Source of the DNA: Silene latifolia
Lineage: Eukaryota; Streptophyta; Magnoliopsida; Caryophyllales; Caryophyllaceae
DNA: 64,000 nt
Reading direction: 5' to 3'
Assembly: GCF_048544455.1 (NCBI RefSeq)
Contig: NC_133536.1
Location: 193,133,325 to 193,197,324, forward strand
Below, piece after piece: positions 21,814 through 34,051 of the stretch (its first letter is position 1; each line of letters opens with the position of its first letter). The notes below the pieces were generated by a model. It saw nothing but the letters and a program-made list of their open reading frames with translations. It was not told the DNA's origin and searched no databases. The position numbers and the translations under genes are program-made.

Positions 21814-23414
21814 ATGGCAAGGACTAAGGGAGCAACGAAGGCAACAAAGGCACCAAAGGCTAAGGCACTCTCACAAAGGCAAAAGGCTCTTCAAACAAAG
21901 AAAGCATTGGCTATGGTGGTAGCAACACCAAACTTGGAAGTGCAACAACAACAACAACCTTCTATGGGAGCAACAACACCTTCTACTCCGGAAATTGATC
22001 AACTTTTGCATTATCCGGAGGTAACTTTTATTTCCGATACCCATAGAAATACTTTTGTCAAGTTTGCTATGAAGTCATTACAATCCACCAAATTTATATG
22101 TGAAGATACCTTAGAAAAATTGGGTGTTCTTGAGCAAACTAGAGCCTTTTTCAATGCCATGGGGTTGAAGAAATTGTTTGAAACAAAGGAATTGACATAC
22201 CCCTCCCTTACATTGGAATTTTTGAGTTCTTTGAAGTCACCAAAGTTGAGAATAGGGAGAATCTCGAGTTTCGTCTAGCTAATGTTAGTAGACGCATTAC
22301 CTTTAGGGAATTGAGTGAAATTTTGGGTCTTAGTGATGAACCGCGTTATTTTAAGAATTATGGAAAGTATGACCCCGAACCTCTTTGGGAGGCAATATCC
22401 GGGAAGAAATTTGAGGACTTTCATGCGAGTCGTGCTCTTTTGGTCCACCATCCGGGCATAAGAGTATGGCACAAGGTCGTGGGAAACACCATAATTGCAA
22501 GGAAAGATACCAACCATTTCACCAAACTTGATTTTATTCTCCTTGAATCGGCTTTGAACATTGGAAGAGTACACACCAAGCCTTACAATTCTTTGAGGCT
22601 CTTGGTAGATATATGGCTCAACATTGATTGTGGGAAGAAGGGCACAACCGTTATTGTCAATGGTGGCCTAGTCACTATCCTAGCTAAGCACTTTGATCCT
22701 AACTTCAATAAGGATAACAAGTACAAAGCAAAGGAGGGTGGCCATCTTGTTGATATGCATACTATGATACACAAGTTCAAGTGGGTTGCCCATAACCCCC
22801 TTGACACTAAGTATGGATGACTCACTAGTGAAGCTAGATCGTTCACCTTGCCTTCGAAGATTTGTCGTCTAAGCGTCCACCGGACCAATTATCTACTTCC
22901 CCTTTCTAAAGAGGCCGAGTATATTATTCAACAACAAAAGGGTGATCTTGAAATACCATCCTCTTCTATTGTCATACCACCTTACCCATTTGAGTATGAA
23001 GAGTTCAAGCCGGAAGGAGTTGAAGCTAGAAAAGATTATGTGACTCTTCTCATGCAAGCAATGCACAAGCAAGCCTTTGAAGATCGGAAAAATGCTTACT
23101 TGGCTCAATATCCACCCCTCCTACACTTAGCTAGGCAAGGACTACTTGATCCATCTTGTCCTTTGCCTAGTTGGGCTGATAGAGAAGTCCTATTTCCGGG
23201 TGCATCTAGGGTCGTTTTGGGTGACAATGAGGTTGTTGGTAATGATGAAGAAGTTGATGATAACATTGATGAAGAAGCAAGTGAAGGAGAAAAGGATGGT
23301 GAAGATGATGATGAGAAAGATGAGGAAGAAAGTGGAGAAGCAAATGACAAGGGAAGTGGCAATGTGGCCACTTCTAATGAGGAAAGTGATGGTGATAGCA
23401 TGATGGAAGATTAG
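21814..23414 (+). pseudogene. Element C ORF3: putative plant transposon protein with acidic tail
   Basis: This is an extra gene found in C and D but not in E. It begins MARTKGATKATKAPKAKALS: a basic N-terminus whose residues 2-5 (ARTK) equal the start of histone H3. A central domain has RALLVHHPGIRVWHKVVGNT and LPSKICRLSVHRTNYLLPLS and resembles plant transposon-associated proteins (Pfam putative plant transposon protein, from memory). The last about 65 residues are mostly Asp and Glu. Compared with D there is a one-base frameshift near 22230-22250 and a nonsense TGA at 22818-22820 where D has Trp. The stop is at 23412-23414. The function is unknown; it is not a polymerase or integrase. Confidence 0.7.
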
Positions 23415-25453
23415 AAAGCCTTGGAGACTCCTACCCTCTCATGGTTTGTCTATTTCTCTCTTTGTTTTAAATATAATTTTGATCATTGTTGGAGTAGTCC
23501 TAGCACCATTAGAGGACTCACACCTCGGTACCATTGAGGTGTTCTCATTTTATTGTTCCCATTTTCAAAATCCAAAATGACAAATTAGTTTCATGCATAG
23601 CATAGTGTGTGCATGAACTACACCCATCCTTGGACATTAGCAATAGTGTCTTACTCGGTTTGGGGAAGTTAATGCATACACAACGGGAGGTAATCTAAAT
23701 TATCCTCTCCGTCATAACAAAAACCATGCATCATGTAGTGTAGCTTAGTGTAGATTGCATTTAGTATAGAAATCATGCATCATCTTTGCATAATTTCCAT
23801 CATTTTGGCCATTGAGGACAATGCCCATATTAGTGTGGGGATGGGAATTCTAACATTTAACTCTTATTCAAAAAATCCAAAAAAATTGAAAAATCTCAAA
23901 AATCATAAAAATTTGAAAATTGAAAACCCAAAAACATGTTTATTTCCTTTTGTAGTCTTGTATGTATTGTGTTTGTTCTATCCTTGTTCACATTGATTGA
24001 CTACGCCACATCCGAGACATGAGGATATTGAAGACCGCATGGTATGATCTTTCCAATCTCCTTTTTCCTCTTTATGTTGATGACTATGTGGCTTTATTTT
24101 GATTGATGCGGTATAACAATGTGAACTTAGGACTTGCATTTAGTTTATTTGTCATATTAGTTGATAGAATCACTTGCATTAGGATGTTTATATTAGTTGC
24201 ATCATGGCATGTAGTTGCATAGAAATGTTTTGAAAAATGCCTATTTAGGAACTTTGACAAGAGCAACTAAGCCATTACAAATACTTGTTCAACTTAAGAC
24301 TTTGCCTACTAGAATGGTTGTAAAACACCCTAGATAGTGTCATACTAGTGTCTTTTGACCCATGATCCAAAGCCTAGTCAAGGGTTTGCATGTGAGTCAC
24401 CTATCCAACCCCGTGATGCGATGTGGACTTGGTTAACTTGTCTAGGTGACCTTGTTTGACTTTGTGGTAAGGCAACCCAAAAATATTTTCTATCAATAAG
24501 CTTGAAGTGCTCATTTCAAAGAAATTTTGTCATGTGGAAGTAACGTAATGCCAAGGAAACCTCAAATGTTATGAATTGATGAAAGTTGAGAAATTTAAGT
24601 TGTTTTGATGGAGGCGTACCACTTCGATGTGCTTTGGTGCGGGATCCATTGAATTGGGCCCCCATACGGTTGTGAATTCGGCCGCCCAGAGACAGAGTGA
24701 CTATCACTCCGAAAAGCTATTATCTAGAGATTAACCGGTTGCCTAATAAGCGATTGGCGAAAGCAAAGGACACTAGCCCGGAAGGGACAAACCCCATCTT
24801 AAATTTTTGAAATATGAAAGTGAAATGAGGACAATTTTGAATACTAGTCATATCCACCCATTGTGAATAAAGATTTGAGCATTTCATTCCCAAAAAGCCT
24901 TTTGTCAAGTCACTTGGTCGAGTTTGGGATGATCCATGACCTTTACTTTTGTAGAGAATTCGAGACTTGTCATGTCATATGCTACTAGCATTATAGGGAT
25001 CATCATTCCACCACCATCCGATCGCTCTTGACGAAAGCATTTGGAAATTGAGGACGAAAGTAGTCTAGTTTAACACCATTTGGAGGTGATTTAGTGCCAT
25101 CCTCTTAGACTTAGTAATTTGTTGAACTAGTATTTGTGAATGATTACATGCTCTTAAATTTGTTCCTCTTTAGTGCTTCCGCCACTTGATGAGGGAGTGG
25201 CTATTCTTTTTGTAGATGCATCCATTATGTGATTTTATGTGCTTAATGTTTGGATGTGTCGCCATTTTGGCAAGACCCACCTTGCCTTGCAAGAAGGCAT
25301 CCTACCTCATGGTTGTCTTGTTGTGAGTTGAAAGGGCGGAGTGAGACCCGCTAAGTGTCTCATATCGGCTATATTATTAGGATAGGTTAGTATTGGTCCT
25401 AGTCTTTGTCACCTCTTTACTCGGGACGAGCAAAGGTTCGGTTTGGGGATATT
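23415..25453 (+). other. Element C 3' noncoding region and polypurine tract
   Basis: About 2 kb with no credible gene. A motif pair CATTGAGGACAATG (23810-23823) and AGTGTGGGGATGG (from 23832) is also found in D and E. The last about 245 bases (from 25206) resemble the end of element E (48037-48288). The polypurine tract GTTTGGGGATAT (25441-25452) abuts the 3' LTR. Confidence 0.65.
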
Positions 25454-27209
25454 TGATGTGACCATAATTAGCGCATATTTAGCCCCCGAATTAGCCTTGT
25501 TCCCATGCTTTTTAGTGCATGTTTGGGTCATTTCTTATCTTTAGTTCTTTGTTTTGCATATTCTTTGAGATTTTGATCCCTTGGTAGGAAAGGAGTAAGA
25601 ATCTTGCATTTTCATGGCAAAACGAGACTAAATTGATCGAATTCAATGATCAAGCATCAAGGAGAGACAAGATTAGAAGGCCTTTGTACATACTATAGTA
25701 GAAGAGCAATGTTGAGAAAGGATCCTTGAGTCCCCAAGGAAATCCCCAAGGAATTTATGAAGAAAAGGGAAGAAGAGAAGAAGATATGTTGCTGACTGAC
25801 AATCCGAGCGGATTGTCACCAATCCGTCCGTCCCGCAGCTGCACAATCCGTGCGGCTTTGTTTGAATCCGCTCGGATTCCACCTCCACAATCCGACCGGA
25901 TTCCCTTGAATCCGCTCGGATTCCAACGCCAGATTCCGCCCGTCCCGACCTTATTCCGCCCGGATTCGGCTCCAGCACGAATTGTCTTCTCCAAGCTACA
26001 AAGAAAGAAGCCCTTCTCTCGAAAAATACCGGCTCCTCCTTGCTCAATCTAAAAAGTGTAATTACTAGTTTAGCCCTTAGTTAACCCTAATGCATCCTCC
26101 CTAATTTCCACTATAAATACCCCATTAGTCTAATTAGAGGAGCATGTTCTTCTTATCAATAATTAGTGTAGTTAATATCAATCAAATCTCTCTTTAATAT
26201 TGTAATCAAGTATTAATCAAGTTTTAATCCAAGTTTTAGTTCTTTAATCTCTCTTTTGTTCATCCTTTATTTTGGGTAATTGAAGATTATTTGGGTTATT
26301 GTTGGGAGATTGACAACCTCTCAATCAAGCATTCAAGTACATCTTTTATCTTTGCTTTATTATTGGAATCATTAGTAGGTATAATCTCTTAATCCCTTTT
26401 TAATTATTGTTAATTACTTTCATTTATTCATCATATTTCATATTGTTGGTATGATTGACAACCTTGCTAGCATGATCAACATGATAATGAGTGAGTAGTC
26501 TCTTAGCTAGGGTTAATGGGTGATTAGGGGAAACCAACATGGAGAATGATTCATGCTTAAATTAATATGCTTTCATGTTTTATTTGCTTGCTTGTTTTGA
26601 TCTCAACTCATGCATATGTTATATTTGATGAAATGCTAAGCCTATGAATCCTTGCATTTACTATCATCTTCTATCTTTTCAATGAGACTTGTAAGACATA
26701 ACCCAACTCGAGTCTCATTAGACCATGCATGTTGTTGAGTAGGGAAGATTAAGTCGACTTGTAGGTGTTGTACAATCTAATCGATTCGGCTCCGGGACCC
26801 AAACTTTCCTAGGATTGTAAGATATAACCCAACTCAATCCATCACAACAATAATTGCTTGCTTATAATTTGAGAACATGTTTGTATGATCAATTCCCATG
26901 ATTCCCTTATGATCCCATGACACCCTAGTGCCTTTAATCAATTGTTTACACCCCTTTAATTCATCTTGCTTGTTTATTTTCATTGCTATTTTAGTTTAGT
27001 GACCTTCTACATCAACCCAATTTGTGACACCCCTTAGATACCACTAGTTGCAATAGAAATCTCATTTCAATACCCGTCCCTTGGGATCCGACCTTTACTT
27101 GCCTCTTTACTAACTGTAGAGTTGTTTGTGAAGCTATAAATTGTGTTTTGATTCGACCGTGACCCAACAACCACATCCTAATTTGTGAACACGAAACGGA
27201 CTCGCATCA
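25454..27209 (+). repeat. Element C 3' LTR
   Basis: This 1756-base partner of 16075-17832 starts TGATGTGACC and ends GACTCGCATCA. A TATA box (TATAAATA) is at 26112-26119. It is followed by CATTT (27210-27214), the right target duplication. It is about 98-99 percent identical to the 5' LTR by eye. Confidence 0.92.
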
Positions 27210-27343
27210 CATTTTGGGCAGTAGCCCGTATTTTTATGTATATTTTTGCACTTTGGTTGTACATATGATGGCATGCGTGCCTTTCCTGCTGGGTGTTTGT
27301 TGTACCTGCAGGTTAGCTTTGAAAAAAAAAAACAGGTTTGGCA
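27210..27343. other. Remnant of the target locus between elements C and G
   Basis: This short stretch continues the 3' flank of the mobile-domain gene beyond element C. It includes CATTT, an A run at about 27322-27332 and no coding signal. It is the only sequence between C and the probable end of G. Confidence 0.5.
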
Positions 27344-27714
27344 TGTGACAGTTTACGCCGTCATGCTGCCGAAATTCACGTAGGAAATCACAAACAAAAG
27401 AGATAGGAAAAGTAATTAGAATAGAAAATTAAATTAAATAAATGGCCTAAATTAACGTGAAAAAAACGAAAAACGAAAAAAAAGTGACCGAAAATGGATG
27501 AAATGACGAAATGACGCGACCGGACGGTAAAAGGAGGGCTACCCTCTAAAAAAAGAATTTAAAAGAAATGTCTAAGTGTATTAGAAACATTGTGAAAATA
27601 AGGAGTGAAATGATTCCCCTAAAAAAAAGAAATTAAAAAAAATGGGTAAGTGTGCGTATTTGGCGAAAATGTCGATTTTGCCTCGAAAAGCGAACCCGTA
27701 AAGATTAGGAAACA

Positions 27715-29409
27715 TGGTGTCGGTTAAAACTCGTCGTCAAAAGCTGCCTAACCAAAACAATATTTATAACTTCACAAACTACTCTTAGCAAAGAGGTAAG
27801 TAAAGGTCGGATCCCAAGGGACGGGTATTGATGTAGGATTTTCAATTGCAAATGGTTGTGTCTTAGGGTGTCACAATTTGGGTTGAGATAGGAGATCAAC
27901 TAAACTAATTAACAATATAAAAGCAAAGTAATAAAAACAAGCAAGGTGATTAAAATGAGATGTAAACAATTGATTAAAAGCACTAGGGTGTCATCGGTTC
28001 ATAGGGGATTCATGGGAGTTGATCATACAAGCACTTATTGTTGTGATGGGATCAAGTTGGTGTATAAGCTTAAAATCCCTAAGAAGGTTTGGGTCCCGGA
28101 GCCGAATCGATTAGATTGTACAACGGCTACAAGTCAACTTAGTCCTTCCTATCCAACTATATGCATGGTCTAATGAGACTCGAGTTGGTGTATAAGCTTA
28201 CAAGTCTCATTGAAAAGATAGGTGATGGGTAAAAAATGTAAGGATTCATAGGCTCGCATTTCATCAAATATAACATGTGCATAAGTTGAAATCACAACAA
28301 GCAAGCAAATTAATTATGAAAATATATTAGATTAAGCATGAATCAATCCCAATGTTGGTTTCCCCTAATTCCCCATTAACCCTAGTTAAGGAAACTACTC
28401 ACTCATTTTCAAGTTTAACATGCTAACAAGGTTGTCAATCATACTAGCAAGGCAAAACATGATGAATAAATGAAAATGATTAACAATGATTAAACAAGGT
28501 TAAGAGAGAATTATACCTATAAAGATTATTCCAAATAATAAAGCAAAGAATAATAGAAGTACTTGATGATTGATGGAAGGTTGTCAATCCTCCAAATAAA
28601 CCCAAATAATCTTCTAATTACCCAAAGTAAATGAAGAACAATAGAGAAATTAAGGAAAGATTAAGTATTGAGATTTGTATTAAGACTAGATTAAAAGTTG
28701 ATTACAAGATTAAGGAATGATTAAATCTTGATTAAGAAAGTATTAAGAGAGCATGCTAATCTAAGTAGTACAATGGGGTATTTATACTAAAGATTAGGTA
28801 CAAGGATTAGGGTTACTAAGGGCTTAAATGACTATTAAGTCCTTAAGAAAAGTTGAGGAAATGCTCCTCTCGAAGGAAATGAGCATCTCCGTTTTGCTAG
28901 TCTTGCCATGATCCGTGCATCTTGGGGAGTGGCACGGGCTCTCTGGACTGTGATCCGAGCGGGTTGTCTGGGAGATGCTTGGATCCTATGGCTATAAGAC
29001 GAGCGTCTTGGCTGCGGGATGCTCGGATGGTGGTGAAGGAAGACGCCCGGATTGGGTGTGATCCGGTCGGATACCACGACAGACTGCTTCTCTTCTTTTC
29101 TTCCTTCATAATCCGCGAGGATAATTTCGGGGATGCAAGGATCCTTTCGTCATTGCCCATTTTACTTTATTATCTACATAGGCCTTCTAGTGATGTCTAC
29201 TCTTTGATGCTTGGTCATTAGATGCGATCAATTTAGCTCTATTTTGCCATGTAAATGCAAGGTTAGCACTCCTTTCTTACAAGGGGACAAAACCTCAAAG
29301 AATATGCAAAATGGGAAACTAAAGATAGTAAATGACCCAATTATGCACTATAAAGCATAGGAACGAGGTTAATTCGGGGGCTAAATGTGCTCGAATATGA
29401 GTCACATCA
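27715..29409 (-). repeat. Element D 3' LTR
   Basis: On the minus strand this 1695-base LTR starts TGATGTGACTCATATTCGAG at 29409 and ends AACCGACACCA at 27715. The TATA box (minus-strand TATAAATA) is at 28779-28786. The same ATCCGnnCGGAT-type palindrome cluster as in C lies at about 28910-29065. This copy lacks the CACTA insertion and so gives the empty site for it. Confidence 0.9.
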
Positions 29410-31447
29410 AACATCCCCAAACCGAACCTTTGCTCGTACCGAGTAAAGAGGTGACAAAAACTAGGACCCTTATTTAAACTAACCTACTAATATAGCTGAT
29501 GTGAGACAATTAGCGGGTCTCACTCCACTCCTTCAACTCACAACAAGACAGCCATGAGGTAGGATGACTTCTTCCAAGGCAAGGTGGGGCTTGCCAAGAT
29601 GGCGACACATCCAAGCATTAAAGCACACAAAATAAGTAATGGATGCATCTACAAAAATGAATAGCCACTTTCCTTATCTAAGTGGCGAAAATTATCTAAA
29701 AGGGAAGCATTCTAAGGGTACACACTCCTTCATAGATATGGTTTCTTCAAACTACTAAGCCTAGAAGGATACCAATAAATCACCTCCAAGTTGTGTCAAG
29801 CTAGGGTACCTTTGTCCTCAATTATTAAATGCTTTCGTAAGACTCCCTATGGTGTTAGAAACACTGGAGGATCGCGGAATTCCCCTTCTTGCCTAGACAA
29901 GAAGAAGGGTCGTCCCCTCTCTACCATGCACAAAAGTGGCTTTGATGGATAAAGGGATCATTTGTGATTGAGTTTCATATGGGAGTTTTCTTTTGTTGTT
30001 GTTTTTCCCTCTAATTTCTTGTTGCATTTGACATTTTGAGAACATTTCTTTGCCATTTCTTTTGATGTTTGGCATTTCAACACTTGATAATTTTAACTTT
30101 TTCTTGCATTTTCTTTTGAACATTTTCAAAGTCACCCCATTTGTAGTGAGGGTGCTTATATTTGAAGCATATGAGTTTTCATTTTTGTTACTCCTCTTTT
30201 CTTTTGATGCAATTGCAAACTTTTTGGCTTTCATTTCAATTCTTGAACTCAAATTTGAACAATTTTTGTGCCCATTCCCTTTTTGATGACAAAAATGTGG
30301 TAGAATATGGATGATGGTTGCATGGTTTTAAGGGTCATCTTGGAATAAACGGTAGCCAAGGAGTTATCACACCACAAGATACTCTTGATTAGGCCTTAAT
30401 CCATGGGTTAAAGGATACTAGCATGACACATCCTAGGGTGTTTTACAAGTATTCTAATGAGCAAAGTCTTAAGAAGAAAAAGTATCTACAAGGGCCTTAT
30501 ATATACTTGTCAAGCTTCCCAAATAGATGTTTTCACAAAATTTTTCCTTAATGCAACTATATGCCATGAAGCGACTAACATTTATACAACCTAATGCATG
30601 TGCTTCTACCACTAGTATGCCAAATAATCTAAATGCAATCCTATAATCACATTGTTTATACCGCTATAAACAAAATAAAGCCACATAGTCATCAACATAA
30701 AGAGGAAAAAGGAGATTGGAAAGATCATATCATGCGGTCTTCAATATCCTCATGTGTCGGATGTGACGTAGTCGATCAATGTGAAAAAGGATAGACAAAC
30801 ACAATAAATATACAAGACTACACTATAAAGGAAATGAACATGTTTTTGGGTTTTTCAAATTTTCAAATTTTTATGGTTTTTATGCTTTATGGAATAAAAA
30901 GACATGTTTTTGTATTTTTCAATTTTTATCATTTTTGTTTTAAAAGTCATGTTAGAATTTCCCATCCCCACACTAGTATAGGCATTGTCTTCAATGGCCA
31001 ATACGATAGGAAATTATGCAAGCTATATGAAATGCATGATTTTTACACTAAATGCAAACTATATGACATATAAACAAGTGATGCAAACTACACTACACTA
31101 TATGATGCATGAATTTTTGTTTGGTTGGAGAGCATAATTTGAATTAACTCCCAATGCTTATGCTTGAACTTCCCCAAACCAAATGAGATACTATTGCTAA
31201 TGTAAAAAATGGGAAAGTTCATGCACAAGAATGCTATGCATGAAACTAATTTTGTCATTTTGGATTTTACATGGTGGGAACAATAAAAGACACCTCAATG
31301 GGACCGAGGTGGGAGTCCTTTGAGTGTTCCTAGGACTCAAACACATGATCAAGATAAAAATTTTAAAACAAGAGAAATGAACAAAGCTAAAGGAGGTGTA
31401 GGAAACTCACAGTGGATTGTGGCATCCTCCAAAAAGCTTGCTAATCC
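29410..31447 (-). other. Element D 3' noncoding region
   Basis: This is the counterpart of 23415-25453 in C. Next to the LTR (29410-29425) is the minus-strand polypurine tract GGTTTGGGGATGTT. The conserved motif pair is at about 30966-30996 (a CCCCACACT complement and CATTGTCTTCAATG). There is no credible gene; short open frames are AT-rich noise. Confidence 0.6.
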
Positions 31448-33014
31448 TCAATTGTCGCCCATGGCGACAACACTTCCATCGTCATTATCATCATCAACTT
31501 CCTCACTAGTATCATCATCATCTACCTCCATAGACCCGGAGGCTTCACCATCATCACTTGAAATTTGATCCTCTTCTTCTTCAACTTCTTCACTCTCAAC
31601 AACAATTTCCTCACCACCCATGCTAGCATCCCTAGAAGCATTAGGAAAAAAACACTTCCCTATCCGCCCAACTAGGCAAAGGACATGATGGGTCAAGAAG
31701 TCCTTGCCTAGCTAGGTGTAAGAGGGGCGGATATTGAGCTCTATAGGCATTGACTCGGTCTTCATAAGCTTGCTTATGCATGTGTTGCATTAATTGAGTC
31801 AAGTAATCGTTACCTACCGCAACACCTTCGGGTCGGAATTCTTAGTAGGTGAACGGGTAAGGTGGAGTCACAATAGCGGAGGAGGAGGATTAGGCATTGA
31901 ATTCCCTTTATTGTTGTATGATCATCTCGGCTTCACCGGAGAGTGGAAGAAGATAGTTTGTGCTTCGGACATTGAGTCGGCAAATCTTGCTTGGTAGAAT
32001 GAAGGACTTGGCATCTTTTGTAAGCCACTCAAATTTTTTGTCAAGGTTGTCATTCTTGACCCAATGAAATTTGTGAACCATAGTGGCTAGATCAATAAGG
32101 TGGTGTCCCTTAACCGGCTTGTAAGTCCCATCTTTGTTGAAATCCCAGTTGAAGTGCTTTGCCAACCATGTTACCAATTCCCCATTTACTATAAAGGCCG
32201 TACCTTCTTTGCCATGGTCGATTGTAAGCCACCTTTCAATTAAGAATTGAAGAATATTGTATTTCTTGGTGAACTTCTTATCGACATTCAAGGTTGACTC
32301 AAGATAGATGAAATCAAGTTCGGTGAAATGATTAGTCCCCTTCCTAGCAATAAGAGTATTTCCCACAACCATGTGCCACACTCTTATGCCCGGATGGTGA
32401 ACATAAAGGGCACGACACTCATGGTATGATTCGAATTTTCTTCCGGTGATAGCTTTCCACAAAGGGGCGGGATCATATTTTGAAGGTTTCTTCACATAAG
32501 TTGAGTCATTATCAAGACCGAACACCTTGCCAAACTCATTAAAGGACATCTTTCTATCCACATTCTCAAGGCGGAATTCAATATTCCTTCGAGTCTCCAC
32601 CTTTGTGACTTTTAATGAACTTAGAAATTCCAAGGTGAGGGAGGGGTAAGTCAATTCTTGCATATCAAAAAATGTAAGCAACCCCATAGGCTCAAAGAAG
32701 TTTTTGGTCCTTTCAAGGACACCCAATTTGGTCAAAGCATCTTGGCAAATAAACTTGGTGGGCAAAATCGATTTCTTAGCAAGAGACATAAAATTTTTTC
32801 TATGAGAATCGGATGTGAAAGTTACCTCCGGATATTCATGTAATTGCTCGATAACCGGGATAGAAGTAGTAGCCTCCACCATAGGAAGAGGAATTTCTTG
32901 AATTTCGACTCTTGCTTGTTGAACCACCATAGCCTTGGAAGCTTGAAGAGCTTGTTGCCTCTTTGAAAGATTTGATTTTGTAGGTGCCTTATTTCCACCT
33001 TTAGTCCTAGCCAT
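31448..33014 (-). pseudogene. Element D ORF3
   Basis: This is the homologue of C ORF3, starting at 33014 with MARTKGGNKAPTKSNLSKRQ. It again has ARTK at residues 2-5 and a basic N-terminus. The central domain is conserved (RALYVHHPGIRVWHMVVGNT, LPSKICRLNVRSTNYLLPLS). The first frame is open for about 368 codons and stops at 31908-31910, where C has CAA (Gln). The remainder, including an acidic tail with DDDDTSEEVDDDNDD, continues to 31448 with at least one frame change. By eye the N-terminal half is only about 63 percent identical to C, but the HHPGIRVWH block is about 84 percent identical. The function is unknown. Confidence 0.7.
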
Positions 33015-34051
33015 TTTTCTTCTCCTTGTATGTATCAACAATCAATGATTTGCTTGAATTCTTCTAGTATCCTCAAACTTCAATGAATCCCAAATCGATT
33101 TAGGATTTTTGAAATTTGCTTATAACCCTAGAAAATCGATTTAATCTTTGAGGATTTTGATGTTTGAATGGCTTTTTGTTGATAAAGGAGTGATTTGATT
33201 GAGTTTTGAGGAAGTTTGGGTTTGATTTTGGTGAATTTGGTTGAAGAAATTGAGTTTTATGGATGAAGGGATCGAGGGTTTTGAATGTGTGTTTGTGTTT
33301 TGAATAGAATGAAATGAAATGGGAAAGGGGGTTTAAAATCCCGTGTTTTTGCAATTCAGCAGTAGGAGATGAGCATCTTAGGCACGGGACGCTCGGATTG
33401 TAGTTCAATCATCATTAGAAAATGAAACCCGTGTTGAGACGAGCGTCTTCAGGAGGAGACGAGCGGATTGATCTGGGGACGCTCGGATTCATAGTCAGAG
33501 TGAAATCCCAAATTTTGATGTAACCAGGACGAGCGGTTTCTCACTGAGATGAGCGTCTTTGGACTGAGACGAGCGGATTCTTGGGGAGACTCTCGGATTG
33601 TAGTTCAGTACCAATTTTTTTCTTTTCAGCTCTGTCAAGACGAGCGACTTATTGCTTGGACGCTCGGATTTCATCCAAGACGAGCGGGTTCCCATGGGGA
33701 CGTTCGGATCATTCCTGTACCTCACGGGTTCAGTTCCACCCGTGGGTATTTTCATATCTCAAGTCATTTCTTCTTCATTCCTTTGGTCTTCATTGTGGGT
33801 GCACTACGAAGGCTCGGATAGCCTAGGCGATTGCTATCCCCACACTAAGTCAAAACACTACACATCAAGAAACATTTAAGTCCCTCCCTCACTTTCTCTC
33901 AAAACGATAATCTTGATCAAAATGTACAAATGTAAATCCAAAATTCGACAAAAATGTAATACAAGAATAAAATGCAAGTTAAGGGGTTAGAATATTTACA
34001 AATTGTGGTTTAGGGAGGACTCCACCAAACTCTCACTCTTGAGATGAGATG
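33015..34051 (-). other. Element D spacer between protease and ORF3
   Basis: Noncoding. At about 33360-33715 there is a dense cluster of GACGAGCGGATT / GACGCTCGGATT motifs, the same half-sites as in C's spacer and both LTR families. A CCCCACACTAAG motif at about 33838-33848 is the complement of the AGTGTGGGG element. No gene is visible. Confidence 0.6.

Larger units (their letters stand above)
16075..27209 (+). mobile_element. Element C: pol-less gypsy (Athila-like) retrotransposon with extra ORF3
   Basis: The LTRs are 16075-17832 and 25454-27209, with target duplication CATTT at 16070-16074 and 27210-27214. A tRNA-Asp-type primer binding site follows the 5' LTR. The internal order is gag (17973), protease (to 20767), a spacer, ORF3 (21814-23414) and about 2 kb of noncoding DNA ending in a polypurine tract. 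No reverse transcriptase, RNase H or integrase motif is present in the 7.6 kb interior. Element D is a second copy of the same architecture, so the absence of pol is a family trait and not a private deletion. The LTRs differ at about 20-25 positions by eye. Confidence 0.9.

Noticed and set aside
23105-23401. Serine-rich minus-strand frame
   Set aside because: It is the reverse complement of the acidic tail of ORF3.
28835-29221. Open frames at the end of D's 3' LTR and again at 56493-56894
   Set aside because: They are paired LTR sequence over the palindrome cluster and differ by frame between the copies.
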